64,000 nt of DNA, taken from the NCBI GenBank assembly GCA_014843695.1, contig CM026400.1, positions 29,517,563-29,581,562 of the forward strand. The letters are read 5' to 3'. The notes beneath the pieces are model-generated. The model did not search any database. It saw only the letters and a list, made by a program, of their open reading frames with translations, and was not told the DNA's origin. Each line of letters begins with the position of its first letter. Position 1 is the first letter of the stretch. This DNA comes from Archivesica marissinica (lineage: Eukaryota; Mollusca; Bivalvia; Venerida; Vesicomyidae). A program made the translations under genes and the position numbers. Shown here one piece after another: positions 11,038 to 22,689 of this stretch.

Positions 11038-11245
11038 CTGTTCCGAGGATTGATCTATTTACCTGTTCCGAGGATTGATCTATTTACCTGTTCCGAGGAT
11101 TAATCTATTTACCTGTTCTGAGGATTGATCTATTTACCTGTTCCGAGGATTGATCTATTTACCTGTTCCGAGGATTGATCTATTTACCTGTTCCGAGGAT
11201 TGATCTATTTACCTGTTCCGAGGATTGATCTATTTACCTGTTCCA
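11038..11245 (+). repeat. 25-bp satellite, about 8 units
   Basis: The unit ctgttccgaggattgatcta then tttac repeats almost exactly with a 25-bp period (11041, 11066, 11091). Confidence 0.96.
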
Positions 11246-11287
11246 GCACGCGGTATGTTGCAACTCTGGACTATAAACCATTTTAAA

Positions 11288-13133
11288 TGTAGTGTGCTAA
11301 TGTAAAGTGTAATGTAAAGTGTGCTAATGGTAAAGTGTGCTAATGGTAAAGTGTGCTAATGTAAAGTGTGCTAATGTAAAGTGTGCTAATGTAAAGTAAT
11401 GTAAAGTGTGCTAATGTAAAGTGTGCTAATGTAAAGTAATGTAAAGTGTGCTAATGTAAAGTGTGCTAATGTAAAGTAATGTAAAGTAATGTAAAGTGTG
11501 CTAATGTAAAGTAATGTAAAGTGTGCTAATGTAGTGTGCTAATGTAAAGTGTGCTAATGTAAAGTAATGTAAAGTGTGCTAATGTAAAGTGTGCTAGTAA
11601 AGTGTGCTAATGTAAAGTAATGTAAAGTGTGCTAATGTAAAGTGTGCTAATGTAAAGTAATGTAAAGTGTGCTAATGTAAAGTGTGCTAATGTAAAGTGT
11701 GTTAATGTAAAGTGTGCTAATGTAAAGTGTGTTAATGTAAAGTATGCTAATGTAAAGTGTGCTAATGTAAAGTGTGCTAATGTAAAGTAATGTAAAGTGT
11801 GCTAATGTAAAGTGTGCTAATGTAAAGTGTGCTAATGTAAAGTGTGCTAATGTAAAGTGTGCTAATGTAAAGTGTGCTAATGTAAAGTGTGCTAATGTAA
11901 AGTGTGGTAATGTAAAGTGTGCTAATGTAAAGTGTGCTAATGTAAAGTGTGGTAATGTAAAGTGTGCTAATGTAAAGTGTGCTAATGTAAAGTGTGCTAA
12001 TGTAAAGTGTGTAATGTAAAGTGTGGTAATGTAAAGTGTGGTAATGTAAAGTGTGGTAATGTAAAGTGTGCTAATGTAAAGTGTGCTAATGTAAAGTGTG
12101 GTAATGTAAAGTGTGGTAATGTAAAGTGTGCTAATGTAAAGTGTGGTAATGTAAAGTGTGCTAATGTAAAGTGTGCTAATGTAAAGTGTGCTAATGTAAA
12201 GTGTGCTAATGTAAAGTGTGCTAATGTAAAGTGTGCTAATGTAAAGTGTGCTAATGTAAAGTGTGTTAATGTAAAGTGTGCTAATGTAAAGTGTGCTAAT
12301 GTAAAGTGTGCTAATGTAAAGTGTGCTAATGTAAAGTAATGTAAAGTGTGCTAATGTAAAGTGTGGTAATGTAAAGTGTGCTAATGTAAAGTGTGCTAAT
12401 GTAAAGTGTGGTAATGTAAAGTGTGCTAATGTAAAGTGTGGTAATGTAAAGTGTGGTAATGTAAAGTGTGGTAATGTAAAGTGTGCTAATGTAAAGTGTG
12501 CTAATGTAAAGTGTGGTAATGTAAAGTGTGCTAATGTAAAGTGTGCTAATGTAAAGTGTGCTAATGTAAAGTGTGCTAATGTAAAGTGTGCTAATGTAAA
12601 GTGTGCTAATGTAAAGTGTGCTAATGTAAAGTGTGCTAATGTAAAGTGTGCTAATGTAAAGTGTGCTAATGTAAAGTGTGCTAATGTAAAGTGTGCTAAT
12701 GTAAAGTGTGGTAATGTAAAGTGTGGTAATGTAAAGTGTGCTAATGTAAAGTGTGCTAATGTAAAGTGTGCTAATGTAAAGTGTGCTAATGTAAAGTGTG
12801 CTAATGTAAAGTGTGCTAATGTAAAGTGTGGTAATGTAAAGTGTGGTAATGTAAAGTGTGGTAATGTAAAGTGTGCTAATGTAAAGTGTGCTAATGTAAA
12901 GTGTGCTAATGTAAAGTGTGCTAATGTAAAGTGTGCTAATGTAAAGTGTGCTAATGTAAAGTGTGGTAATGTAAAGTGTGGTAATGTAAAGTGTGCTAAT
13001 GTAAAGTGTGCTAATGTAAAGTGTGCTAATGTAAAGTGTGCTAATGTAAAGTGTGCTAATGTAAAGTGTGCTAATGTAAAGTAAAGTGTGCTAATGTAAA
13101 GTAATGTAAAGTGTGCTAATGTAAAGTGTGCTA
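11288..13133 (+). repeat. 15-bp satellite, about 1.85 kb
   Basis: Over 100 units of taatgtaaagtgtgc with scattered shorter forms (taatgtaaag) and a gtgtggtaa variant that clusters in the second half. The period is divisible by three, so a long spurious frame of NVKCA/NVKCG runs through it. It occupies a large part of pbx intron 4. Confidence 0.98.
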
Positions 13134-13187
13134 TATTTTCTTTGTGTCATTGAAATGAAAAGAATAATTAATGTGCATATTAGTAAT

Positions 13188-13308
13188 TAATCGCGGGATG
13201 CTAGTTTCCATAGGGGTATGAACTACATTGGGCGTGGTTAAAGTTAGTGTGGATTCCTTTGGCCTCGACACACTTTAACCATGCCCAGTGTAGTTCATAT
13301 CCCAAAAG
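13188..13308. mobile_element. M4 palindromic MITE
   Basis: The left arm GGTATGAACTACATTGGGCG and right arm ATGCCCAGTGTAGTTCATAT are inverted. A second copy is at 59930-60055. The right arm ends directly at the 47-bp donor-site triplication. Confidence 0.8.
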
Positions 13309-13449
13309 AATTGAGGTTAAGAAAATGAAATAGGACGGCATACCTGGCATCCAGGAATTGAGGTTAAGAAAATGAAATAGGACGGCATACCTGGCATCCA
13401 GGAATTGAGGTTAAGAAAATTAAATAGGACAGCATACCTGGCATCCAGG
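13309..13449 (-). repeat. 47-bp triplication containing the exon 4 splice donor
   Basis: Three consecutive 47-bp units, each carrying CTGGATGCCAG then gtatgc on the minus strand. Donor boundaries fall at 13438, 13391 and 13344. The first unit (13403-13449) includes the last 12 bases of pbx exon 4. The two intronic units are nearly identical to each other. Confidence 0.96.
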
Positions 13450-13628
13450 AATCGAGATCTAAGAATCATCACAGCCTCGCACGTACTCTGCTTCAACTGC
13501 ATTTCAATCGCAGCAAACTTTTTCCTGATTATGCTAACCATACGCTCTATCTCTTTCGGAGCTATCGGGCGCGTCCGACTCTGCTCTCGTAGCAAGTTAA
13601 CCACGTGTGTTGTGAATTCGCTGCAAGC
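13438..13628 (-). CDS. pbx: pbx coding exon 4 (PBC-B)
   Basis: A 191-bp exon coding residues 172-234 plus two bases of codon 235. It reads [20 protein letters not shown], then [20 protein letters not shown], then [20 protein letters not shown] and LDA. This is the most conserved part of PBC-B. The acceptor is tttgttttcag and the donor is GATGCCAG then gtatgc. The last 12 exonic bases and first 35 intronic bases form a 47-bp unit repeated three times in tandem, so two extra identical donors lie 47 and 94 bases downstream. Using either would extend the exon and shift the frame into exon 5. Confidence 0.97.
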
Positions 13629-13727
13629 CTGAAAACAAAAATGTTGCATACTCATGAAAGTCAAAGTTACATAATATATTATATCCTCCATGAAATGCCA
13701 CTTTGCTCCAGAAACACTGATCTTCCG

Positions 13728-13835
13728 CAAGCCCAGCTGGATAGCTTCCTCACATGAAATAATTTAGTGGGATTCGAACCTACAGCAGCGAGGGGCAAGT
13801 GATTTGAAGTCATCGACCGTAACCACATGGCCCCC
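13728..13835 (+). repeat. D4 dispersed repeat fragment
   Basis: Contains CAGCTGGATAGCTTCCTCAC and GGGATTCGAACCTACAGCAG followed by CATCGACCGTAACCACATGG. Confidence 0.7.
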
Positions 13836-13854
13836 AGTCACATTATGTAAATAA

Positions 13855-13974
13855 CTTGGCATGCTAACGGTGAAAATAAGTCAATTTCCTAGAATTTCAC
13901 TACACCATTCTAATGAATTAACATATTTCCAGAGTTTTCAGTTACAAATATGAAAAAGCACATTAATAATTGCC
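13855..13974 (+). repeat. M5 repeat fragment
   Basis: Shares ACATATTTCCAGAGTTTTCA and GTTACAAATATGAAAAAGCA with the M5 copies. It ends where a CAGGG MITE begins. Confidence 0.65.
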
Positions 13975-14264
13975 CTGGGTTCATTCTAGAGAGCGACATG
14001 GGCAAAATAGTCGCCCTAGGGACCCTGACATCGCCCACTGGGCATCCCATTTCTCCCTAAAAGTATTTTTTTTAAACAAAATTATTTTTTATAATTTTCA
14101 TACACAATTTTGTCCAGTAAGATACGCTGTGGACCATTAAGAAAGCACTCTTATTTAAATAATGCATTTAATGTTCATATTGTGTATTTTAACCCGATTT
14201 TGTTAAATAACACAATCTAAGGACACAAACACGCGCTTTCTCATTTCTCCCAAATATTATGACT
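13975..14264 (-). mobile_element. CAGGG MITE between two M5 pieces
   Basis: Starts CTGGGTTCATTCTAGAGAGC, contains GTCGCCCTAGGGACCCTGAC, and ends in TTCTCCCAAATATTATGAC. M5 fragments in opposite orientations lie on both sides. Confidence 0.82.
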
Positions 14265-14475
14265 GTAACTCTTTGAATGCTGGGTAAAGTAAAATAAAGG
14301 CTATAAATAGTTCAAATATTTGTAGCAGACGACAATTCATTAATGTGTTTTTCCTTATTTGAAACAAAATACTCTGGAAACATATCATGGAGTTTCATTA
14401 GAATTGTGTCGTGACATTCTATGACGTATTTTACTGTTATTTTCACCGTTAACAGTGCAAAGAGCTAACAATCAA
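14265..14475 (-). repeat. M5 repeat, near full length
   Basis: Reads TAACTCTTTGAATGCTGGG on the left and AACAGTGCAAAGAGCTAAC on the right, giving short inverted ends. GGCTATAAATAGTTCAAATA is shared with 59095-59262. Confidence 0.7.
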
Positions 14476-14542
14476 CATACATCTACCCCACCTGCATGGA
14501 GATTATGGGTCGGTTGTACCCTCCATGAGTTTCTAATCATTT

Positions 14543-14786
14543 TTAACCCTTTCAACACCACAGACCTCTAAATTGGCTTACAAAAAAGTGTAGATCCAGA
14601 TGAGCTGGCTCGTAACGAGCCGTCTCATCAGGATCTGCACTTTTTTCAAGTAATATAACTATTTTTAGAATTTTGTTTACCCATTTTGATAAATGAACTG
14701 ATCCAAATGTAATTTTGTTATTAATTTATTGGTCTAAAAATATCATGGACCAGTCCATGTCAGTTACTTGGTGTTGAATGGGTTAA
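14543..14786 (+). mobile_element. TTAA-A MITE
   Basis: Ends TTAACCCTTTCAACACCACA and TTGGTGTTGAATGGGTTAA form terminal inverted repeats. The central hairpin is GTAGATCCAGATGAGC paired with CTCATCAGGATCTGCAC. TTAA at both ends with CCC/GGG next to it is the pattern of TTAA-targeting (piggyBac-like) elements. At least eight copies lie in the window. Confidence 0.9.
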
Positions 14787-15022
14787 GGCACTTGTAGACT
14801 ACTACTGTGACAACAATGTATATGGTTTGGGTAAGGGAGTCCTTGGGAAAGGGTTAAAGTAAAGTTCTAAAGGTAAATTTCTTATACATGTATACTTTCA
14901 CTTACCTGCAACTGTCGCCAACGTGATCCACGAACCCTCAAAATTATACATGCGTTTTTTAAAACAATTTTAAAATTTAAAATTCTGTCCCTTTTGGTGA
15001 CAGAAACCTCAAAAATAACGCA

Positions 15023-15235
15023 CTAACCCGTAACCTGCCGATCACGACTAAAGTCGCTATTGCAAACGGCACGCCTAATCAGGCTCTATGTTGTTTACTA
15101 TTCAGATAGTGGAGCTAAATCACTTGTCTGAATAGCTAACAACATAGATCCTGATCAGCCGCAGCTGATCTGGATCTATATTGTTTGCACATTCCGTCCA
15201 ATTTATTCGGCAGGTTATGGGTTAAGCGTCATTGC
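15023..15235 (+). mobile_element. TTAA-B MITE, variant
   Basis: Terminal CTAACCCGTAACCTGCCG and CGGCAGGTTATGGGTTAA. The central hairpin pairs CATAGATCCTGATCAG with CTGATCTGGATCTAT. The first hairpin has lost its left arm. Confidence 0.82.
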
Positions 15236-15345
15236 TTATAATTAACAAGTGTTGGTATTGGTGACTTTGAATATCTCGATCATTTTCTAAAAGTTCCTAA
15301 TAAAAATCCCCCGCACTTCTGCTTCAATAAAATGTTGTAATGTAT

Positions 15346-18034
15346 CTCTAGCGATCTATCTGAGTCACATAGAAGACTTACATAGCGATCAATCTGAGTC
15401 ACATAGAAGACTTACATAGCGATCAATCTGAGTCACATAGAAGACTTACATAGTGATCAATCTGAGTGATATAGAAGACTTACATAGCGATCAATCTGAG
15501 CGACATAGAAGACTTACATAGCGATCAATCTGAGTCACATAGAAGACTTACATAGCGATCAATCTGAGTCACATAGAAGACTTACATAGCGATCAATCTG
15601 AGCCACATAGAAGACTTACACAGTGATCAATCTGAGTCACATAGAAGACTTACATAGCGATCAATCTGAGTGACATAGAAGAATTACATAGCGATCAATC
15701 TGAGTGACATTAGAAGACCTACATAGCGATCAATCTGAGTCACATAGAAGACTTACATAGCGATCAATCTGAGTCACATAGAAGACTTACACAGCGATCA
15801 ATCTGAGTCACATAGAAGACTTACATAGCGATCAATCCGAGTCACATAGAAGACTTATATAGCGATCAATCTGAGTGACATAGAAGACTTACATAGCGAT
15901 CAATCTGAGTCACATAGAAGACTTACATAGCGATCAATCTGAGTCACATAGAAGACTTACATAGCGATCAATCTGAGTCACATAGAAGACTTACATAGCG
16001 ATCAATCTGAGTCACATAGAAGACTTACATAGCGATCAATCTGAGTCACATAGAAGACGTACATAGCGATCAATCTGAGTGATATAGAAGACTTACATAG
16101 CGATCAATCTGAGTCACATAGAAGACTTACATAGCGATCAATCTGAGTCACATAGAAGACTTACATAGCGATCAATCTGAGCGACATAGAAGACTTACAT
16201 AGTGATCAATCTGAGTCACATAGAAGACTTACATAGCGATCAATCTGAGCGACATAGAAGACTTACATAGCGATCAATCTGAGTCACATAGAAGACTTAC
16301 ATAGCGATCAATCTGAGTGATATAGAAGACTTATATAGCGATCAATCTGAGTGACATAGAAGACTTACATAGCGATCAATCTGAGTCACATAGAAGACTT
16401 ACATAGCGATCAATCTGAGTGACATAGAAGACTTACATAGCGATCAATCTGAGTCACATAGAAGACTTACACAGCGATCAATCTGAGTCACATAGAAGAC
16501 TTACACAGCGATCAATCTGAGTCACATAGAAGACTTACACAGCGATCAATCTGAGTCACATAGAAGACTTACATAGCGATCAATCTGAGTCACATAGAAA
16601 ACTTACACAGCGATCAATCTGAGTCACATAGAAGACTTACATAGCGATCAATCTGAGTCACATAGAAGACTTACATAGCGATCAATCTGAGTCACATAGA
16701 ATACTTACATAGCAATCAATCTGAGTCACATAGAAGACTTACATAGCGATCAATCTGAGTCACATAGAAGACGTACATAGTGATCAATCTGAGTCACATA
16801 GAAGACTTACATAGCGATCAATCTGAGTCACATAGAAAACTTACACAGCGATCAATCTGAGTCACATAGAAGACTTACATAGCGATCAATCTGAGTCACA
16901 TAGAAGACTTACATAGCGATCAATCTGAGTCACATAGAATACTTACATAGCAATCAATCTGAGTCACATAGAAGACTTACATAGCGATCAATCTGAGTCA
17001 CATAGAAGACGTACATAGCGATCAATCTGAGTCACATAGAAGACGTACATAGTGATCAATCTGAGTCACATAGAAGACGTACATAGTGATCAATCTGAGT
17101 CACATAGAAGACTTACATAGCGATCAATCTGAGTCACATAGAATACTTACATAGCAATCAATCTGAGTCACATAGAAGACTTACATAGCGATCAATCTGA
17201 GTCACATAGAAGACGTACATAGCGATCAATCTGAGTGATATAGAAGACTTATATAGCGATCAATCTGAGTCACATAGAAGACTTACATAGCGATCAATCT
17301 GAGTCACATAGAAGACTTACATAGCAATCAATCTGAGTCACATAGAAGACTTACATAGCGATCAATCTGAGTCACATAGAAGACTTACATAGCAATCAAT
17401 CTGAGTCACATAGAAGACTTACATAACGATCAATCTGAGTCACATAGAAGACTTACATAGCGATCAATCTGAGTGACATAGAAGACTTACATAGCGATCA
17501 ATCTGAGTCACATAGAAGACTTACATAGCGATCAATCTGAGTGACATAGAAGACTTACATAGCGATCAATCTGAGTGACATAGAAGACTTACATAGCGAT
17601 CAATCTGAGTCACATAGAAGACTTACATAGCGATCAATCTGAGTCACATAGAAGACTTACATAGCGATCAATCTGAGTCACATAGAATACTTACATAGCA
17701 ATCAATCTGAGTCACATAGAAGACTTACATAGCGATCAATCTGAGTCACATAGAAGACTTACATAGCGATCAATCTGAGTCACATAGAAGACTTACATAG
17801 CGATCAATCTGAGTGACATAGAAGACTTACATAGCGATCAATCTGAGTCACATAGAAGACTTACATAGCGATCAATCTGAGTGATATAGAAGACTTACAT
17901 AGCAATCAATCTGAGTCACATAGAAGACTTACATAGCGATCAATCTGAGTGATATAGAAGACTTACATAGCGATCAATCTGAGTCACATAGAAGACTTAC
18001 ATAGCGATCAATCTGAGTCACATAGAAGACTTAC
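15346..18034 (+). repeat. 34-bp satellite, about 2.7 kb
   Basis: About 79 units of cttacatagcgatcaatctg then agtcacatagaaga, period 34 bp. Variants (gtgac, agtgatc, gtacat, gaatac, gcaatc) recur in the same order, for example around 16550-16780 and 16810-17010, which indicates a higher-order structure. There are no unique spacers, so it is not a CRISPR array. Confidence 0.98.
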
Positions 18035-18552
18035 ACACATATATAAATATATAACACAACATATATAATGACGCTCATACTTTTCAATCTAGAACAAAAT
18101 ACAACGTTTCAAACAACCCCATATCGTCAAGAAAGGTAAATGCAGAATTCTATTGATAAATTTGATAAGCCGATCGGCAGGTTTCCGAATTCATGCCGGT
18201 AAAGACTGCATCAATATGAGTTATTGAGTAAAATGCCAAATATTCAACAGCTACATACATTACGATCTATTGCACATTCCAAGAAATATGCATAAAACAT
18301 GTCTGTATATCTCCGATACAATTTTTAATTACAAGATTACCTTCTCAATCTGGAATATTTGAATATCCAAATTCATTTTTGACACACATAATTTTATTTT
18401 TATTTCAATATCAAACATTTTGTAGGTAAACAGTGATAGCATAATATTATAATGTTCCACTTCTGGTAGCAAATAATTGTATGCCGAAGTCGTAAGCATT
18501 ATGTGTCCACTACCTTATCTGTACAGGGATTATATTAATATACATGTACATA
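18035..18552. other. intron 3 sequence without recognised features
   Basis: AT-rich unique-looking intron. No gene or repeat family was identified. Confidence 0.55.
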
Positions 18553-18776
18553 GTGTGCAAATGCTACGCTCAAAGCTTGCTTCATTTTCAAAAATAATAA
18601 TAATAACTGTCTATGTCATGTAAGTTTCCCATAATCATGTGTGCAAATGCTACGCTCAAAGCTTGCTTCATTTTCAAAAATAATAATAATAACTGTCTAT
18701 GTCATGTAAGTTTCCCATAATCATGTGTGCAAATGCCACGCTCAAAGCTTGCTTCATTTTCAAAAATAATAATAAG
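18553..18776 (+). repeat. 86-bp tandem repeat, about 2.6 units
   Basis: GTGTGCAAATG starts units at 18553, 18639 and 18725. Each unit has GCTCAAAGCTTGCTTCATTT and an (AAT)n run. Confidence 0.95.
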
Positions 18777-18870
18777 GACTAACTGACTATGTTGTTTCAC
18801 ATAATTATTAATTATGAAAACAGTATCGTACATATTCGCCTATAAAACAAGCTTTTTACCACCAGATTAT

Positions 18871-19125
18871 GGCCTCAAAGTGGCTTCTCGTCTTATAAGT
18901 GAATAATTTTGTTTTTAATGTGTGGTTTGGTATTCACATTTACGTTTTAGAAAAGAAAGCACCCTGACACTGAAATATCTCTTGCACTTGCCAAGCACGC
19001 AATTTATACTTGTGTCTGGCGTCAATTATATCAATGCGTCTTATATGCGAGTGCATGCCAAAACCCAGAGATTTCAGGACAAGAGTAGTAGGCGAGATCG
19101 CCTTATAGGCTAGTATGGATGGTAA
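18871..19125 (+). repeat. D7 dispersed repeat, unexpanded form
   Basis: Shares GGCCTCAAAGTGGCTTC, TTAGAAAAGAAAGCA with CCCTGACACTGAAA, CAAGCACGCAATTTATA, and ATATGCGAGTGCATGCCAAA with the copy at 61262-61840. Here the GAAAGCACCCTGACACT unit occurs once; there it forms a long array. Confidence 0.85.
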
Positions 19126-20482
19126 GCTAGATGCATAAACTATGCAGGTTTCTTTAAGGTATTAGAGCAAGGTTGCTTTTTTCGAGCTACGATGCAATCC
19201 AAAACATTCTTGAGGAATATTAAAAACATTGGTGAAAGTTTCGTGAAAATCTATGACGGTGAAGAGTAGCTCATTATTTTCTGGACTATGATGACATTCT
19301 CCACCACCCCAGAATAATATAAATATGAATCATTCTGTTGTGAAAAATACGAGTGAAACAAAATTGAAGAGTCTAATACTGTATGTAAGCCACACATGCT
19401 TGTTGTGTTTCAAGATGGCAGTATTTCCTGCTTTTGTTTTCGAAATATCAAAAATTTGAAAAACGTTCAAATACCGGTATTCGGTGTTTTCGGTCGTTTT
19501 TCGATTAAGAGTTGCATCAACAGCGACTTTCCAGTTTTAATCTGTGGAGAAAGACTTCAGATGCCTGTCATGAAATAATTTGACATTACAGCGATGACGG
19601 GCGAAGATTTGAAGTCAATGAACGAAACTATAGAAATAGTAATCAATGACATTCAAGAAATTTTCACCCACAACTATTTCTGAAGAATGTTAATATACAT
19701 GCATGCAACTTTTTATGGCATATTTTTCTTAACTATTATACAATACACACAAAAATTGAGCTGATATTTTCCTATTGAGAATGTATGAGACCGCTACCTG
19801 GTCATATTTTGCCATTTCCGTCTGGTATATGTTGCGTATCCGAGCCAGTTTTGCCTGGTAATCGTTATTTTGCAGGTCCGTGCCCTCTGAATCTGGCTAT
19901 ATGATAATACACAAGTAGGCAGGCATATAAATAGGTGGTACACAATATGAAATAGATGCATATTAACATGAATAAGTGGATGGGTAGGGTGCTCAGAAAA
20001 TTTTGGAAGTTTTCAAAATAGGCTTTTGAAGTCATAAAATGGTAAAACATTTTTGAGATATTTATAAAAAGGCTTTTGAAGCCATATAGTATGCGTTAAT
20101 CGTGATTTTTACTGCATTTACAAAAAGGCTTTTGAAGTCATAGAAAGGTTCATGGCAAACAATTTTTTATTTTGAATCAACTGTTCTATGTGGGTCAACA
20201 ATATAGGACAATGTTGCATGCAATGAAGAATAGAACAGTGGAATGTTTAGTTTTTCTTAAAAAACACTTATGGAATTGTATCCAGTGCACAAATATTGTG
20301 GTAATAAAAGAGGTTACCGGCTGGGCCATAAAATGAAAAAAGGCTTCCAAAACTTTCAACTAAGCCAAATCTAGTGCAAGGATACCGTATTTCTCTGATT
20401 TCGGTGGAAATAACTGATCTAGGCAGCCACAAAAATGACAAGCATGCTGCCGAGATCAATGTAAATGTCTTGATTTACCAAC
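19126..20482. other. intron 3 sequence, mostly without recognised features
   Basis: Contains three short repeats of AAAGGCTTTTGAAG with CATA at about 20019, 20067 and 20123. No exon or transposon family was recognised. Confidence 0.55.
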
Positions 20483-20741
20483 TTAACCCTTTGCCTGCTG
20501 AGTAAATAAAATCACATTTGCAAACAACATAGATCCAGATCAGCCACGGCGTACCGCCACATTGTTTGCTATTCAGCCAAGTGTTTCAGCTCCACAACCC
20601 GAACAGCATAGAGCCTGATCAGAGCCTAGAATGTGCCGTCCGATCGGGCTCTATGCTGTTTGCAAAAGAATGTACCTTCTGTTCAGGCTCTATGCTGTTT
20701 GCAAAAGTGACTTTATCTGCCGCTAGCATGCAAAGGGTTAA
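20483..20741 (+). mobile_element. TTAA-B MITE, full length
   Basis: Ends TTAACCCTTTGCCTGCTG and CTAGCATGCAAAGGGTTAA. Two hairpin modules are present (AACATAGATCCAGATCAG and CATAGAGCCTGATCAG with partners). The first right arm is partly deleted and the second right arm is partly duplicated. Confidence 0.88.
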
Positions 20742-20885
20742 ACTAAACCCTTTTTCAAAAAGAAATATTTCTGTTATCAGAAATTGCAGGCACAAATTCA
20801 AAGTTCTAACTAAACAACAATTAAAGAGCAGAGAACTATTTGTTGTCTTTATAGATAAGTTTAATCACAGGAACATGAAATTTGA

Positions 20886-21189
20886 TCCATAAGCCACCAA
20901 AGGTCTCGTACCTCTATCATAGGTCACCCCCCTAGAGGGGGGTGTCCTATGATAGAGGTACAAGACCGTTGGTGGCTTATGGATACAATAGGTCTCGTAC
21001 CTCTATCATAGGTCACCCCCCTCTTTTAATAGAGGGGGTGTCCTATGATAGAGGTACGAGACCTTTGGTGGCTTATGGATAGAGGGGGGTCTCCTATGAT
21101 AGAGGTACGAGACCTTTGGTGGCTTATGGATAGAGGGGGGGGGGGGTGTCCTATGATAGAGGTACGAGACCTTTGGTGGCTTATGGATA
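20886..21189. repeat. palindromic and tandem cluster (TAAGCCACC/GGTGGCTTA)
   Basis: CATAAGCCACC, GGTCTCGTACCTCTATCATA and GGTCACCCCCCT are followed by their reverse complement, forming a hairpin at 20886-20984. A second is at about 20990-21079. Two further right-arm units follow as direct repeats, with lengthening G-runs, to 21189. Confidence 0.95.
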
Positions 21190-21355
21190 AAATTTCAAGT
21201 TCCTGTGGTTTAATGCTTGTTTCTAGTTTTGTTTAGCAGAGAAATACGGTCATCTGTAGACAAAGGTACATATAAATTCTTCTGGAATTTTCTACTTCAC
21301 TCTTACTAAAATGAGCATTACAGTATCATATTCTGCTTAGAGGGGACAGCAGCCC

Positions 21356-21599
21356 TTAACCCTTTCAACACCACAGACCTCTAAATTGGCTTACAAAAAA
21401 GTGTAGATCCAGATGAGCCGGCTCATGACGAGCCGTCTCATCAGGATCTGCACTTTTTGCAAGTAATATTACTATTTTTAGAAAAAAAATTACCCATTTT
21501 GATAAATGAACTGATCCAAATGTAATTTTGTTATTAATTTATTGGTCTAAGAATATCATGGACCAGTCCATGTCAGTTACTTGGGGTTGAATGGGTTAA
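21356..21599 (+). mobile_element. TTAA-A MITE
   Basis: Full-length copy from TTAACCCTTTCAACACCACA to GGGGTTGAATGGGTTAA, with hairpin ATCCAGATGAGCCGGCTC and its partner. Confidence 0.92.
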
Positions 21600-21702
21600 A
21601 TGCAACAAGCTGGCTATGAAAATGAAAATATACGAGACGATTCTCTAAGGATTTCTGAATATGACGAATGCCGAAAAAAATAATATTCCAATGCATACCA
21701 GC

Positions 21703-21792
21703 GGTATTTAGTTATTGAGATTGCATCTAATAAACTGTATCAGTATTATTTAGTTATTGAGATTGCATCTAATAAACTGTATCAGTATTATT
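21703..21792 (+). repeat. 44-bp direct duplication
   Basis: ATTTAGTTATTGAGATTGCA with TCTAATAAACTGTATCAGTA occurs twice in tandem. Confidence 0.92.
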
Positions 21793-22267
21793 TGCTAAAC
21801 CATTTGTTCGGTAATTGCAGGAGTGGAATTCGCTAGGCCACATTAGCATGACAATGTGACTTCGCAACCTGGCTCATGTCTATATAATTCTATTGACCAA
21901 GTTGAGATTAATTATAAATACAAGAGATACAGGATCATACAGAGAGACTCCTTAACCGATCCTATTTTTTTTTAATACTTGTAGCCTAAGTTATGGTCAG
22001 ACTGAGCTTTCAAATAATATCCATCTAAAATATTCATACCTTAGCGAATATGAGATGCCGGTTAGTACAGTGGGATTCCTGTACTGACCCTATACATTTT
22101 GGTGCTTGTAGCCTAATCTATGGCCGGGCTGAGCATTCAACTGGTATTATTACTGCAACCAAAATAACAACCGTAGTCTATCAAATACGAGTGTCAACTA
22201 GAGTCTTATTATGCTCGCCCACATGGTTCGCCGGCGGCGAGGGTAAATAAGCTCAATTAGATGAGTG

Positions 22268-22497
22268 TGTTTAGCGTTTATTTATCATCGCTACCGGTTG
22301 CCCATATGAGCGACGCCCCCTGAAGAGATTAATCATTTTAGATTTTTGTAGGATAGTGCAATGATGCAGACAGAGACCCATTTCCAGAGTCTCCTCTGGT
22401 TCTTTTAAGTGCACGGTGTAAAGTACCAACACAAGACCTCGGTTTAAAGTCCCAGCTGAAAGACTGTTAATTTTATCAGGGTCAGACGGGGGTATGC
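22268..22497 (-). mobile_element. SINE-1 lacking its tRNA-like head
   Basis: Tail, body and start of the head (AGGGTCAGACGGGGG) are present. The sequence then diverges, so most of the tRNA-like part is missing. Confidence 0.87.
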
Positions 22498-22689
22498 AGT
22501 ATGCACTGAAGCAGTACCATTTGATTAAATCAAGTAACGGTTGGTGCAAAGATGCTAAACCAATCTTAGTGAAATTGTTAAATTCTCTAATGGATTTTCA
22601 TATTAATTTTGTATAGCTGTCGACATTTTACTATATTGAAGCTAATTCTGATTAATGCAAGGAAACTCAGGATTGGGCAACTCTGCACA

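Noticed and set aside
12007..12339. A Cys-rich NVKCANVKCG frame resembling a metal-binding repeat protein
   Set aside because: Product of the 15-bp satellite, interrupted wherever a short unit occurs.
15346..18034. Regular direct repeats that might look like a CRISPR array
   Set aside because: Units are head-to-tail 34-bp copies with no unique spacers, in an animal intron.
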